Source of the DNA: an uncultured Bacteroidales bacterium
GTDB lineage: Bacteria; Bacteroidota; Bacteroidia; Bacteroidales; Paludibacteraceae
NCBI GenBank assembly: GCA_946185835.1
Contig: CAMHKW010000004.1
Location: 32,171 to 96,170 of the forward strand
DNA: 64,000 nt
Direction: 5' to 3'
The translations under genes and the position numbers were made by a program. Each line of letters opens with the position of its first letter. The first letter of the stretch is position 1. The notes under the pieces are model-generated. The model did no database searches. It saw only the letters and a program-made list of their open reading frames with translations, and was not told the DNA's origin. Below are positions 56,218 to 64,000 of the stretch, piece after piece.

Positions 56218-56910
56218 ATGAAAAAAATCACTAAGCCTTTGTGCTTTATCTTATTTCTTTTGGGCATAAGTAGTAGTTATGCTCAGAATACATTGTTATC
56301 AGTTGGTGATGATTGTTATGGCGCTTCAAAATTGAAGACAGATAGTGTGTTGTCGTCAAAGGGCTTTAAGTTAGAATCAGACGAAGGTTCAGTAACTTAT
56401 TACACAAAAGGTCGACAATTAAAAGTTGCTATATCGGAAGACGCGGGTGGTGTTGTGAGGCAAGTAGAGATGAATATGTCAGTTGCGTTATCAGATTTTT
56501 CAGATATTGCAGCTGAACTGAGTTCTCGCAGTTATCCTTCGATGATGTCGTGCTTGTTCTGGCAGACATTAGTAGTGCTCAACCAGACCGACTCGCTGAT
56601 GTTCTTAGACGGGACGATAGGCAGCATGAAAGCCTCAAGAATGCGAGAGGACTACGTGAGGGGCAAAATCGGTAAAGAACAATTTGAGGCGTTCGCGCAG
56701 CATTATTGCGGCACTCAGATGACGTATAGTCGGTTCTTAAATGCGATGGTGGAATATATGGGCGCAACGACGATAGCACAAATATCGGAAACCATGACGC
56801 AAGGAAACTCTGCTTGGGTTGTCAAGGCAGACAAAAAGAAGATATTGGTCAAATATATAAGGAGTAGCGAAAGCCGTGAGTCGCTTCAGCGGCAACTGAA
56901 GACAGAGTAA
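56218..56910 (+). CDS. Hypothetical secreted protein
   Basis: 230 aa; MKKITKPLCFILFLLGISSSYAQ signal peptide; no recognised domain. Confidence 0.65.
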   Translation: MKKITKPLCFILFLLGISSSYAQNTLLSVGDDCYGASKLKTDSVLSSKGFKLESDEGSVTYYTKGRQLKVAISEDAGGVVRQVEMNMSVALSDFSDIAAELSSRSYPSMMSCLFWQTLVVLNQTDSLMFLDGTIGSMKASRMREDYVRGKIGKEQFEAFAQHYCGTQMTYSRFLNAMVEYMGATTIAQISETMTQGNSAWVVKADKKKILVKYIRSSESRESLQRQLKTE

Positions 56911-56940
56911 TACTATCGCAAGACTATTGTGAATAAACAA

Positions 56941-56964
56941 GGCGCATCGTTTGATGCGCCTTTT
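56941..56964 (+). terminator. Rho-independent terminator
   Basis: ggcgcatc-gttt-gatgcgcctttt. Confidence 0.85.
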
Positions 56965-56967
56965 GTG

Positions 56968-57038
56968 TTGCTCAACCAGGACTCGAACCCAGACAGACAG
57001 AACCAGAATCTGTAGTGCTACCATTACACCATTGAGCA
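56968..57038 (-). tRNA. tRNA-Gln (anticodon CTG)
   Basis: Minus strand tgctcaatggtgtaatggtagcactacagattctggttctgtctgtctgggttcgagtcctggttgagcaa; perfect 7-bp acceptor; loop TTCTGGT. Confidence 0.93.
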
Positions 57039-57059
57039 GTTGTTTCTCATTTGCGGGTG

Positions 57060-57091
57060 CAAAAGTACAACATCTTTTTTAATTGTGCAAA
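57060..57091 (-). promoter_or_regulatory. Predicted tRNA-Gln(CTG) promoter
   Basis: On minus strand TTTG (57091-57088), N20, TACTTTTG (57067-57060). Confidence 0.6.
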
Positions 57092-57285
57092 TAAAAACGA
57101 ATAATTTACAAAAAATTTTATTTGTACGAAAATTATTTGTAACTTTGCCGCGTTATAGTATATTCGGATACTATTTTTTACTCAAACCAGTGTCGGCGGC
57201 GTAAGCCATCGTGCCGATGATAAAACATTTAACATTAGAAAGAGCTTGTAATATAAACAGTTATATTGCGGCTCAAGGCAAATAG

Positions 57286-58581
57286 ATGAATAATTTTGTA
57301 GAAGAACTTCGTTGGAGAGGTATGCTTCAGGACATAATGCCCGGCACAGAAGAGCAGCTTCTCAAAGAGCAGACCACCGGATATGTGGGTATCGACCCCA
57401 CAGCCGACTCTCTGCATATCGGTCATTTGTGTGGAATAATGATGCTGCGTCATCTGCAGCGCTGTGGTCATAAGCCCATAGCATTGATAGGCGGTGCTAC
57501 CGGTATGATAGGCGACCCGAGCGGCAAGTCGGCTGAGCGCAACCTGCTTACCGAAGAGACTTTGCGCCATAACCAGGAATGCATACGTCGGCAACTCGAG
57601 AAGTTTCTCGACTTCCACTCCGACGCACCCAATGCAGCAGAACTGGTCAACAACTACGACTGGATGCGCGACTTTACGTTCCTTGACTTCTCGCGCGAAG
57701 TGGGTAAGCTCATCACCGTCAACTACATGATGGCAAAAGACTCGGTTAAGAAACGCTTCAACGGCGAGTATTCGCAGGGTATGTCGTTTACAGAGTTCAC
57801 CTATCAGCTGCTTCAGGGATACGACTTCGTATGGCTCAACGAGCACCGCAACTGCAAGTTGCAGATGGGCGGGTCGGACCAATGGGGCAATATCACCACC
57901 GGCATCGAACTGATGCGTAAGATGAATGGTAACGAGGCTTTCGCACTCACCTGCCCACTGATAACCAAAGCCGATGGCGGCAAGTTCGGCAAGACCGAGT
58001 CGGGTAATATCTGGCTCGACCGCAGATATACCTCACCATATAAGTTCTATCAGTTCTGGCTGAACGTAAGCGACCAGGATGCAGAACGTTATATTAAGAT
58101 CTTCACCTCATTGACCAAAGACGAGATCGACGCTCTGATAGCTGAGCACCGCGAAGCCCCGCATCTGAGACTGCTGCAAAAACGTCTGGCAGAGGAGGTT
58201 ACGGTGATGGTACACTCGCGAGAAGACTACGAGGCAGCGCTCGAGGCTACCAACATCCTGTTTTCGCAGTCGACAGCCGACTCGCTGCAACGTCTGCCTG
58301 AGGACATGTTCTTGCAGGTGTTTGAAGGAGTGGAGCAGTATGAGGTCAGTCGCGACGAAATAGAGAAAGGCATACCCGTGCTCGAACTGTTGGCAGAGAA
58401 GACTACCATCTTCCCGTCGAAAGGCGAAGCACGCAAGATGATAACGGCTAACGGATTCTCGCTCAACAAAAACAAACTGACCGACCCGCAAGCGACAATC
58501 AATGCCGAATGTCTGCTCAACGGCAAGTATCTGCTCTTCCAAAAAGGAAAGAAATCGTATTACCTTGTAATAGCAAAATAA
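57286..58581 (+). CDS. tyrS: Tyrosyl-tRNA synthetase
   Basis: [52 protein letters not shown]-terminal S4-like domain. Confidence 0.97.
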   Translation: MNNFVEELRWRGMLQDIMPGTEEQLLKEQTTGYVGIDPTADSLHIGHLCGIMMLRHLQRCGHKPIALIGGATGMIGDPSGKSAERNLLTEETLRHNQECIRRQLEKFLDFHSDAPNAAELVNNYDWMRDFTFLDFSREVGKLITVNYMMAKDSVKKRFNGEYSQGMSFTEFTYQLLQGYDFVWLNEHRNCKLQMGGSDQWGNITTGIELMRKMNGNEAFALTCPLITKADGGKFGKTESGNIWLDRRYTSPYKFYQFWLNVSDQDAERYIKIFTSLTKDEIDALIAEHREAPHLRLLQKRLAEEVTVMVHSREDYEAALEATNILFSQSTADSLQRLPEDMFLQVFEGVEQYEVSRDEIEKGIPVLELLAEKTTIFPSKGEARKMITANGFSLNKNKLTDPQATINAECLLNGKYLLFQKGKKSYYLVIAK

Positions 58582-58601
58582 CAACTCTAAATTCTTATAG
58601 T

Positions 58602-59780
58602 ATGAAAAGCAAGAAATTACTTATTTTATTTCTTTCGTTAGTTCCTCTTTTCGCCATGGCACAACAAAGCGAAGAAGTAGAGGAAGCGAATACGAAGTAT
58701 GGTCCGTATCTGACCAATCGTTTTGCCGACAACTGGTTTGTGGGTGTCAATGTAGGTGGCCTGTGGAACTCGTCCGGTTTGTTTAAGTTCAAAGCCGAGG
58801 CTAACTTCACTCCCGACGTAGAGGCATATTTCGGTAAGTGGATCGACCCCTGCTGGGGACTGCGTGTGGGCTATGCCGGATGGGCTATCCGTAACATCGC
58901 TCTGAGCGACCAATGGTATCAGACCAACCATCTGCATTTCGACGTGATGTGGAACTGGTCGAATCAGTTCGGCGGCTATAAGCGCGACCGCGTGTATAGC
59001 GCTATCCCTTATCTGCACTCGGGTATTATGTTCGGACATTTCGGTAACGACTTCGTGTTGGGTGCCGGTTTGTTCAACGACTTCCGCCTGACAAACAACT
59101 GGCACATGAACATCGACCTTCGCGGCGATATCACCCATGGCAAGATGGATGGCTCTGGCGGCAGATATGCCGGTTTCCTTGTACTGAGCGTAGGTGCTAC
59201 CTATCATTTCAACAAAGCTGATTGGAACCGTCCTGCAAAGCAGAAGCCTACTATCGACCCGCAAGAGTATGCAGCTCTCGAGTCGTCGAATATCTACTTG
59301 GCTGACGAGAACAAAGAACTCTCGAAGCGTGTGCGCGAACTCGAAGACAACCTGCGTCGTCGTCAGGATAACGGCGAGGCAGTGACCGACACCGTATATG
59401 TTGAGAAAGAGAGAGTGGTACGTGTAGGCGGTGGCGACTGCGACGTGTCGGGTCCCGCTACCTTCTACTTCAACTATGGACGCAAGGTGCTCTCGCAGCA
59501 AGAACGTCAGCACTTCCTCTATTATATAGCTAACGTGATAGACAAAGATACCGAGAACTCTAATCAGTATGTGGTGACGGGTTATGCCGACCAGCAGACA
59601 GGCTCGCGTGCAGCTAACCGCCGTATGTCGCTGCTGCGTGCGCAGTACATCCGCAAACTCATGATAGAGGCAGGTGTCGAGCCTGAACAGATATCTATCA
59701 ACGTAGGCAAGGGCAAGAACCTTGGCGAGACTGCCACACTCAGCCGTGCCGCCGTCATAGAGATAGTAACAGAAGACTAA
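58602..59780 (+). CDS. OmpA family outer membrane protein
   Basis: Start MKSKKLLILFLSL (upstream extension overlaps tyrS); beta-barrel part and OmpA-like VVTGYADQQTGSRAANRRMSLLRAQYIRKLMIEAGVEPEQISI. Confidence 0.9.
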   Translation: MKSKKLLILFLSLVPLFAMAQQSEEVEEANTKYGPYLTNRFADNWFVGVNVGGLWNSSGLFKFKAEANFTPDVEAYFGKWIDPCWGLRVGYAGWAIRNIALSDQWYQTNHLHFDVMWNWSNQFGGYKRDRVYSAIPYLHSGIMFGHFGNDFVLGAGLFNDFRLTNNWHMNIDLRGDITHGKMDGSGGRYAGFLVLSVGATYHFNKADWNRPAKQKPTIDPQEYAALESSNIYLADENKELSKRVRELEDNLRRRQDNGEAVTDTVYVEKERVVRVGGGDCDVSGPATFYFNYGRKVLSQQERQHFLYYIANVIDKDTENSNQYVVTGYADQQTGSRAANRRMSLLRAQYIRKLMIEAGVEPEQISINVGKGKNLGETATLSRAAVIEIVTED

Positions 59781-59791
59781 GGTGCAAAAGC

Positions 59792-59834
59792 GAGCACCCC
59801 GAAACATTTATTTCAGGGTGCTCGCAACTTTTTT
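59792..59834 (+). terminator. Rho-independent terminator
   Basis: gagcaccc-cgaaacatttatttca-gggtgctc followed by gcaacttttttgc. Confidence 0.8.
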
Positions 59835-59843
59835 GCAAAAAAA

Positions 59844-59875
59844 TTTGCGTAGTTCGAAAAAAAGCTGTACTTTTG
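59844..59875 (+). promoter_or_regulatory. Predicted tRNA-Gln(TTG) promoter
   Basis: TTTG (59844-59847), N20, TACTTTTG (59868-59875). Confidence 0.6.
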
Positions 59876-59899
59876 CACCCGCTTTAGAAAGATAGCTAT

Positions 59900-59971
59900 T
59901 GTCTAATGGTATAAAGGCTATTACGTCAGATTTTGGTTCTGAAGATCTTGGTTCGATTCCAGGTTAGACAA
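59900..59971 (+). tRNA. tRNA-Gln (anticodon TTG)
   Basis: tgtctaatggtataaaggctattacgtcagattttggttctgaagatcttggttcgattccaggttagacaa; perfect acceptor TGTCTAA/TTAGACA. Confidence 0.94.
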
Positions 59972-60136
59972 CTAAGGCTTTCAGCTTACATCTTCAGCCT
60001 TCAGCCACCCCGCTGAGGGCTGAAATGTGAATAGAGCTGACTGCCGGTGCCGGCTATCGTCGGCAAGTGTGATGGGATAGGGCAGCCACACCAACACAGA
60101 TATTCTGCCCATATTGAGTAACACAATACCAAACAA

Positions 60137-60706
60137 ATGAAAACTTTCGAACTTAAAGGCGAACTCCGCTCTGACTACGGAAAGAAAGCAGCTAAGGCTC
60201 TGCGCAAGCAAGAACTCGTTCCTTGCAACCTCTATGGCAACGGCAACAACATCACTTTCACAGTGAACGCGAACGACATCCGCAAGATGATCTACACCCC
60301 CGACACTCTTATCATCGTTCTTACTATCGGTGGCAAGACTTACAATGCCGTAATCAAAGAGTTGCAGTTCCACCCCATCACCGAGGACGTGCTGCATATC
60401 GACTTCCTTGAGGTTAGCGAGACCAAGCCCGTCGTTGTTGAGATACCTGTTCAACTCGAAGGACATGCCGAAGGTGTGAAAGCCGGTGGTAAGCTCTCGC
60501 TCGAGAAACGCAAACTCAAAGTGAAAGGTATCTACACCAACTTCCCCGACAGACTCGTCATCGACGTTACTCCTCTCGGATTAGGTAAGAAACTGCAAGT
60601 GGCAGACCTGCACTACGACAACCTCGAGTTGGTAAACGTAAAAGAGCAGGTGGTAGTGCAAGTGAAGGCTACACGTGCAAGCGCCGCTGCTGCCGCAGAA
60701 GCTTAA
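60137..60706 (+). CDS. rplY: 50S ribosomal protein L25/Ctc
   Basis: MKTFELKGELRSDYGKKAAKALRKQELVPCNLYG; C-terminal TL5-like domain. Confidence 0.95.
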   Translation: MKTFELKGELRSDYGKKAAKALRKQELVPCNLYGNGNNITFTVNANDIRKMIYTPDTLIIVLTIGGKTYNAVIKELQFHPITEDVLHIDFLEVSETKPVVVEIPVQLEGHAEGVKAGGKLSLEKRKLKVKGIYTNFPDRLVIDVTPLGLGKKLQVADLHYDNLELVNVKEQVVVQVKATRASAAAAAEA

Positions 60707-60736
60707 TGCGAGCACTGCAACGATTTTAGCAAAGGC

Positions 60737-60775
60737 AAAAAGAGTGAGAGGCGCCAATGCCTTTCGCTCTTTTCT
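60737..60775 (+). terminator. Rho-independent terminator after rplY
   Basis: aaaagagtgagaggc-gccaat-gcctttcgctctttt with two G-U pairs. Confidence 0.7.
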
Positions 60776-60815
60776 GCTTTAAAATAAAACCGATGTCACG
60801 ATGTTCACGAAGTCT

Positions 60816-60894
60816 ACCGGTATTCCGGTATTCCGGTATTGCGGTATCCCGATATTCCGATATCCCGACATCTCGACATCTCGACATCCCGAAA
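60816..60894. repeat. Degenerate octamer array between rplY and pth
   Basis: ggtattcc ggtattcc ggtattgc ggtatccc gatattcc gatatccc gacatctc gacatctc gacatccc. Confidence 0.92.
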
Positions 60895-60914
60895 ATCTTT
60901 AACCGCACACAATA

Positions 60915-61478
60915 ATGAAATATCTTATAGCCGGTTTGGGTAATATAGGCGACGAGTATCAGAACACTCGTCATAACATAGGTTTCCGCGTTGTCGACCA
61001 CTATGCGGCATCGCACAACGCCGTGTTCGCTGACGGACGATATGGCTTCACTTCTAAATTCAGGGTCAAGAACGCCGAAGTGGTCTTACTCAAGCCTTCG
61101 ACATTTATGAATCTGAGCGGTATGGCAGTGCGCTATTGGCTGCAGAAAGAAAACATACCGGTCGAGAACCTGCTGGTGGTGGTCGACGACTTGAACTTGC
61201 CGTTCGGCACGTTGCGGCTGCGGATGAAAGGGTCCGACGGCGGGCATAACGGACTGAAGAACATCGAGTCGTGTCTGCTGACGCCTAACTACTCGCGTCT
61301 GCGCTTCGGCATCGGCAACGACTTCAGCCGCGGAGCACAAGTCGACTTCGTGCTAAGCGACATGAGTGCCGAGGAGCAGCAGACGCTCTCCGAGCGCCTG
61401 CTCACGACTGACGACATCATCACTTCTTTTTGTCTGCAAGGTATCGAGCGGACGATGAACCTCTATAACAAACGATAG
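60915..61478 (+). CDS. pth: Peptidyl-tRNA hydrolase
   Basis: [60 protein letters not shown]. Confidence 0.96.
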   Translation: MKYLIAGLGNIGDEYQNTRHNIGFRVVDHYAASHNAVFADGRYGFTSKFRVKNAEVVLLKPSTFMNLSGMAVRYWLQKENIPVENLLVVVDDLNLPFGTLRLRMKGSDGGHNGLKNIESCLLTPNYSRLRFGIGNDFSRGAQVDFVLSDMSAEEQQTLSERLLTTDDIITSFCLQGIERTMNLYNKR

Positions 61479-61481
61479 CGT

Positions 61482-63461
61482 ATGGTAGCGTTGTCAGACA
61501 AGAGCCGGGCGTGGCGTGTGGTCGCCTATAGCCCATTGGTAGTGGCAGCATGCAACTTCTGCCTCGCAATGCTGGTATTCACCCTCTCGCGCCTGTTCTT
61601 CTGCTATGTCAACGCCGACTTCTTGGGCGACATCTCAGCCTCGCGAATGTTCGACTTGTGTCGTGCAGGTCTGCGTTTCGACCTGACGGCACTGCTCTAT
61701 CTCAACTCTTTGTATCTGCTCTTAGAGCTGTTGCCCCTGCAGTTGCGTGCCAACGACCGCTACCAACATGTGGCGCGTTTCGCCTTTTGGATACCTAACC
61801 TCGTAGCTCTACTAATCAACACTATTGACACCGTCTATTTCCGCTTCACTGACCGCCGCACGACATGCACCTTCTTCCGTGAGTTTGAAAACGACGGCAA
61901 CCTCGCTCATATCTTCTTCGAGTCAGTGGTGCAGTATTGGTACGTCACGCTGTTTTTTATTATGGTGGCGGCGCTGTTGGTGCTGCTTACTCGCAAGCGA
62001 GTGGAGCTGCCTGCGTTGCCTTCGGCACTCTCCGGACGCATAGCTTATTACGCTGTCGGCGTGGCGGTGATGTGCGTGTCGGTATATTTCATAGTGATTG
62101 GCATACGTGGTGGCTTCGGACGTTATACCCGACCGCTGACCATCAGCAACGCCATGCAGTATGTCGACCGTCCGCAAGAGACGGCAGTGGTGCTCAACAC
62201 ACCTTTCACCCTCATGATGTCGCTCGAGACTCCGGCTTATACCAACCCGCATTATTTCTCCGACCAACAGCTCGAGACCGTATACTCGCCTGTGCATACT
62301 GCCGACACCACCGGCACGATGCGCCAACTCAATGTCGTCGTCATCATCCTCGAGAGCTTCAGCAAGGAGTTCGTGGGCTATTACAACCGTCAATCCGACG
62401 GCTCTTATTCGGGCTATACCCCATTCCTCGACTCTTTGATTGCCAACGCCTTCTCGTGCCGCTACAGCTATGCTACGGGTCGTAAGTCTATCGACGCCAT
62501 GCCTTCGGTCTTGTCTTCGATACCGATGCTCATTGAGCCTTATGTGCTCACTCCGTATTCTACTAACGCGGTGGCGTCGTTAGCGTCGTGTCTGCGCCCC
62601 TTGGGTTATGCTACAGCATTCTATCATGGTGCCCCTAACGGCTCGATGGGTTTTCAGGCGTATGCTCACTCCGTCGGCTTCGAGAGCTATTGCGGCATGG
62701 ACGAGTACCGCGCCTTCCCCGGCTGCGATGCCGACCGCGACTTCGACGGCACCTGGGCTATATGGGACGAGGAGTTTTTGCAGTACTATGCGCGCTCGAT
62801 GTCTGAGCTACCCGAGCCGTTCTGCACTGCTGTGTTCACCGCCTCCTCGCATCACCCGTTCCGAGTGCCGAAACGTTATGAGGGTGTATTCCCTGAAGGT
62901 ACTCAGCCTCTGCATCAGTGTATCGGCTATAGCGACTATGCCCTGCGGCGTTTCTTCATGACGGCACGTCAGCAGCCATGGTTCAACAACACCTTGTTCG
63001 TCATCACCGCCGACCATACCAACCAGCTCTCACGAGCCGAATATACCAACGCCAAAGGACTATACGAAGTGCCGATTATCTTCTATTGCCCGGCCGACAG
63101 CCTCGTGGGCGAGACACTACAGCCGGTCAGCCAGGTCGACATCATGCCCTCCGTACTCACTTATCTGCGCTATCCTAAGTCGTATATCGCTTTCGGACAA
63201 GATGCTGTGACGGAGACGAAACATACGCCGTTGGTGGTAAACTACAACAACCCCTACTATCAGATTATCTCCGACCGCTACCTGCTGCAGTTCGACGGAC
63301 AGCATACGGTGGCGGTGTATGACATACAAGCCGACCCGTGCTTAGAGCGGAATATCGTCGATAACGTCGACAGCACCGAGACAGAACCGATGCTCACGTA
63401 CCTGAAGGCATATATACAACAGTACGTGAGTCGGATGATCGACAACCGCCTTGTTGAATGA
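61482..63461 (+). CDS. LTA synthase-like/sulfatase superfamily membrane protein
   Basis: 659 aa; N-terminal TM helices; VVIILESFSKEFVGYYN, YSYATGRKSIDAMPSVLSSIPML, FVITADHTN, QVDIMPSVLTYL motifs. Confidence 0.9.
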   Translation: MVALSDKSRAWRVVAYSPLVVAACNFCLAMLVFTLSRLFFCYVNADFLGDISASRMFDLCRAGLRFDLTALLYLNSLYLLLELLPLQLRANDRYQHVARFAFWIPNLVALLINTIDTVYFRFTDRRTTCTFFREFENDGNLAHIFFESVVQYWYVTLFFIMVAALLVLLTRKRVELPALPSALSGRIAYYAVGVAVMCVSVYFIVIGIRGGFGRYTRPLTISNAMQYVDRPQETAVVLNTPFTLMMSLETPAYTNPHYFSDQQLETVYSPVHTADTTGTMRQLNVVVIILESFSKEFVGYYNRQSDGSYSGYTPFLDSLIANAFSCRYSYATGRKSIDAMPSVLSSIPMLIEPYVLTPYSTNAVASLASCLRPLGYATAFYHGAPNGSMGFQAYAHSVGFESYCGMDEYRAFPGCDADRDFDGTWAIWDEEFLQYYARSMSELPEPFCTAVFTASSHHPFRVPKRYEGVFPEGTQPLHQCIGYSDYALRRFFMTARQQPWFNNTLFVITADHTNQLSRAEYTNAKGLYEVPIIFYCPADSLVGETLQPVSQVDIMPSVLTYLRYPKSYIAFGQDAVTETKHTPLVVNYNNPYYQIISDRYLLQFDGQHTVAVYDIQADPCLERNIVDNVDSTETEPMLTYLKAYIQQYVSRMIDNRLVE

Positions 63462-63494
63462 CAGACCTGTGAAACCTATAATTCCCAATTCGCT

Positions 63495-63908
63495 ATGGAA
63501 GAGAGAGTAGATAAGTTCCTTTACGCCATGCGTATCTATAAAACCCGCTCTATCGCTGCCGATGCCTGCAAGAACGGGCGTGTTACGATGAACGGTGTGC
63601 AACTCAAACCCTCACGTACCTTGCAGTGCGGCGATGTGTTTAGTGTGCGAAAAAATCCGATAACGTATACATATCGGGTGTTACGGCTCTCGGCGAACCG
63701 CCTGAGTGCTAAGCTTGTGCCCGAATATCTCGAAGACCTGACCACCGCTGACCAGCTCGAGCTGCTCGAACTCGCACGATTGGCCGGCAAGCAAGGACGC
63801 GACCGCGGAACGGGCAGACCTACGAAGAAAGACCGACGCGACATCGAGACTTTCTTCTCGGACGACTACAACCCTCTCTTCGACGACTTCGATGACGACG
63901 ACGAATGA
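63495..63908 (+). CDS. RNA-binding S4 domain protein (HslR/Hsp15-like)
   Basis: MEERVDKFLYAMRIYKTRSIAADACKNGRVTMNGVQLKPSRTLQCGDVFSVRK. Confidence 0.92.
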   Translation: MEERVDKFLYAMRIYKTRSIAADACKNGRVTMNGVQLKPSRTLQCGDVFSVRKNPITYTYRVLRLSANRLSAKLVPEYLEDLTTADQLELLELARLAGKQGRDRGTGRPTKKDRRDIETFFSDDYNPLFDDFDDDDE

Positions 63909-63928
63909 GAGCCTTTCTGAAAGTTCGA

Positions 63929-64000
63929 AATCCCGATATCCCGACATCCCGATATCCCGATATCCCGACATCCCGACATCCCGACATCCCGATATCCCGA
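63929..64000. repeat. Octamer tandem array running to the window edge
   Basis: cgaaat cccgatat cccgacat cccgatat cccgatat cccgacat cccgacat cccgacat cccgatat cccga. Confidence 0.95.

Noticed and set aside
57180-57240. gtcggcggcgtaagccatcgtgccgatgat as another copy of the GCGGC hairpin element
   Set aside because: Only a loose match: stem halves do not pair as in the 6561 and 35469 copies and no ACAATGTTT tail at the expected spacing.
58509-58601. N-terminal extension of the OmpA-family ORF overlapping tyrS
   Set aside because: The signal peptide begins at MKSKKLLILFLSL (58602).
57310-59807. Long minus-strand ORFs opposite tyrS and the OmpA gene (57235-57882, 58638-59807)
   Set aside because: Shadow ORFs opposite well-identified genes.

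Overview
This 64 kb window is chromosomal DNA from a Bacteroidota member, probably order Bacteroidales. The evidence is a SusC/SusD pair, Por-secretion (T9SS) C-terminal sorting domains, TTTG-N19/20-TAnnTTTG promoters, and PPi-dependent phosphofructokinase. Housekeeping genes frame the window: M16 peptidase, mazG, lpxH, a MIP18/SufT-like gene and htpG on the left; topB, pfp, tyrS, an OmpA-family gene, rplY, pth, an LTA-synthase-like sulfatase and an S4-domain gene on the right; and three tRNA genes. The central ~37 kb (about 13.9-51.6 kb) is a cell-surface accessory block. It holds two giant tandem paralogous T9SS cargo proteins (3523 and 3450 aa by the ORF track) with about ten FnIII-like/adhesion modules each, a beta-barrel protein, a barrel-OmpA fusion, two ~1.1k-aa T9SS cargo proteins, a Wza-like lipoprotein, a Wzc-like BY-kinase and a secreted CotH-like kinase. 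The most interesting signals are: (i) a ~63-69 bp direct repeat containing the Tyr-rich 3' end of the BY-kinase gene that flanks the CotH gene, with one GY codon pair fewer in the distal copy; (ii) a 682-bp block with 2 mismatches at the 3' ends of the giant genes, extending past the stop codons; (iii) a family of degenerate 8-bp tandem arrays in intergenic spaces; (iv) a dispersed hairpin element with a compensatory base-pair change; (v) a long hairpin in the htpG leader. No CRISPR array, transposase, phage gene or recognisable defence system was found. Nothing was searched against databases; family assignments come from sequence recognition only.
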